DNA of 64,000 nt from Xylocopa sonorina (Eukaryota; Arthropoda; Insecta; Hymenoptera; Apidae). The notes below the pieces were generated by a model. It did no database searches and had not been told where the DNA came from. It saw only the letters and a program-made list of their open reading frames with translations. Shown here one piece after another: positions 63,001 through 64,000 of this stretch. Made by a program: the position numbers and the translations under genes. The stretch lies in NCBI RefSeq assembly GCF_050948175.1, contig NW_027490092.1, forward strand, positions 3,224,001-3,288,000, given 5' to 3'. Within the stretch, counting starts at the first letter, position 1; each line of letters opens with the position of its first letter.

Positions 63001-64000
63001 AATGTAAATGCGACACTTCCTCGCTAGGAAATAGCGTTTGCAGATGTCTACGTATCGAAGCAATAGAGTTCAAATGCTTCTTAAAACGCGATATCGCATC
63101 TCATTTCTATGTTTCATGGTAAGATATAATATGATTTGCGAAGTGTTATGTATTCCTCGTCTACACTTCAAATGAATGTAAATGCGACACTACCTTGCTA
63201 GGAAATAGCGTCTGCAGATGTATAGGTATCGTAGCAATAGAGTTCTAATGGCTCTTAAAACGCGATATCGCATCTCATTTCTATGTTTCATGGTAAGATA
63301 TAATATGATTGGCGAAGTGTTATGTATTCCTCGTCTACACTTCAAGTGAATGTGAATGCGACACTTCCTCGCTAGGAAATGGCGTTTGCAGATGTCTACG
63401 TATCGTAGCAATAGATTTCTAATGCTTCTTAAAACGCGATATCGCATCTCATTTCTATGTTTAATGGTAAGATATAATATGATTTGCGAAGTGTCATGTA
63501 TTCCACGTCTACACTTCAAATGAACGTAAATGCGACACTACCTTGCAAGTAATTAGCGTTTGCAGATGTCAACGTATCGTAGCAATAGATTTGTAATGCT
63601 TCTTAAAACGCGATATCGCATCTCATTACTATGTTTCATGGTAAGGTATAATATGGTTTGCGAAGTATCATGTATTCCTCATCTACACTTCAAATGAATG
63701 TAAATGCAACACTTCCTTGCTAGGAAATAGCGTCTGCAGATGTCTAGTTATCGTAGCAATAGAGTTCTAATGCTTCTTAAAACGCGATATCGCATCCCAT
63801 TTCTATGTTTCATGGTAAGATGTAATATGATTTGCGAAGTGTTATCTATTCCTCGTCTACACTTCAAATGAATGTAAATGCGAAACTTCCTTGCTAGTAA
63901 ACAGCGCTTTCAGATGTCTACTTATCGAAGCAATAGAGTTCAAATGCTTCTTAAAACGAGATATTGCATCTCGTATCTATGTTTCATGATAAGATATAAT
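57001..64000. repeat. Irregular, more varied satellite to the window end
   Basis: About 40 units with more scattered single changes and no long regular higher-order period. Local pairs are adjacent near-identical units around 57,090-57,310 (gcgtccgcaaatg), a 20-unit pair marked by tatgttacatagtaag (59,452; 62,934), and gcagatgtataggtatcg near 59,906 and 63,214. 60,115-60,705 resembles 25,920-26,510. Single-base indels are near 58,550, 60,551 and 60,601. The array runs off the end mid-unit. Confidence 0.8.

Larger units (their letters stand above)
1..64000. repeat. 174-bp tandem satellite array, whole window
   Basis: Landmark words recur every 174 bp throughout: for example tcaaatga at 1, tcatatga at 175, tcaaatga at 349, and again at 871, 1219 and 1741. 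All units lie in the same orientation. I count 368 units from base 1 to 63,863 plus a 137-bp partial unit. Four units lack 42 bp, and my tally of single-base indels is net -1, which accounts exactly for the last unit start at 63,864. A hand count of the common unit gives 63 G+C of 174 (36%) and nine CpG against about 5.7 expected. The length is close to that of a nucleosome plus linker, as in many eukaryotic centromeric or heterochromatic satellites. That role is inferred; I do not recognise the family, and no non-satellite sequence interrupts it. Confidence 0.98.

Noticed and set aside
1..64000. CRISPR array
   Set aside because: There are no unique spacers between short repeats; the full 174 bp is repeated with only point variation.
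1..64000. Primate alpha satellite or another named satellite
   Set aside because: The unit length is similar (171 against 174) but I see no sequence resemblance and no CENP-B box. I will not name a family without a search.
1..64000. Transposon or helitron insertion inside the array
   Set aside because: The 174-bp phase continues unbroken through the whole window apart from the listed indels, and no terminal repeats or foreign sequence are visible.

Overview
The whole 64 kb window is one uninterrupted satellite DNA array. A 174-bp unit repeats head-to-tail in a single orientation from the first base to the last. Taking the unit to start at the 'tcaaatgaat' word at base 1, I count 368 units up to base 63,863 plus a 137-bp partial unit. 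I see no gene, RNA gene, transposon, telomere repeat, CRISPR array or unique-sequence island. An array of this size with a near-nucleosomal unit points to eukaryotic heterochromatin (centromeric, pericentromeric or another satellite block). I do not recognise the family or species. The unit is about 36% G+C by hand count of the common form, yet it carries more CpG than chance predicts, so the germline is probably not heavily CpG-methylated.

Each common-form unit holds three short dyads: the 14-bp palindrome ttccttgcaaggaa, the hairpin ctacg-tat-cgtag, and the 10-bp palindrome gcgatatcgc, which contains an EcoRV site. Two main sequence classes alternate. Type A is the majority (gttctaatg or gttcttatg, then acgcgatatcgc, tcatggtaag, tatgatttgcg). 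Type B is about 47 units (gttcaaatg, acgagatattgc, tcatgataag, tattcattgcg, gcattcctcg). Because 174 is 3 x 58 and type A has no stop in one minus-strand frame, long 'ORFs' of 58-residue repeats appear there. They are by-products of the satellite, not genes.

Layout. 1-2,066: pentamer higher-order repeat (870 bp). 2,067-7,307: irregular, type-B-rich, with a trimer. 7,308-9,115: hexamer (1,044 bp). 9,116-11,339: shuffled pieces of the preceding blocks. 11,340-13,842: heptamer (1,218 bp). 13,050-18,990: overlapping 17-mer (2,958 bp) and 8-mer duplications. 18,601-24,819: another 17-mer (2,916 bp) that includes a shortened 132-bp unit. 24,820-29,495: irregular with two tetramers. 29,496-35,543: 20-mer duplication (3,438 bp). 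33,347-43,691: a 4.08-kb block copied at a 36-mer offset (6,264 bp). 43,692-45,189: a block related to 6.4-7.1 kb. 45,190-54,286: interleaved 21-mer and 40-mer offsets with a trimer. 54,287-64,000: more irregular units with scattered long-range matches.

The biology visible here is therefore repeat turnover: unequal exchange, amplification and mosaic recombination acting at many scales on a unit whose length is tightly kept. All alignments were made by eye, so block edges are accurate to a few tens of bases.
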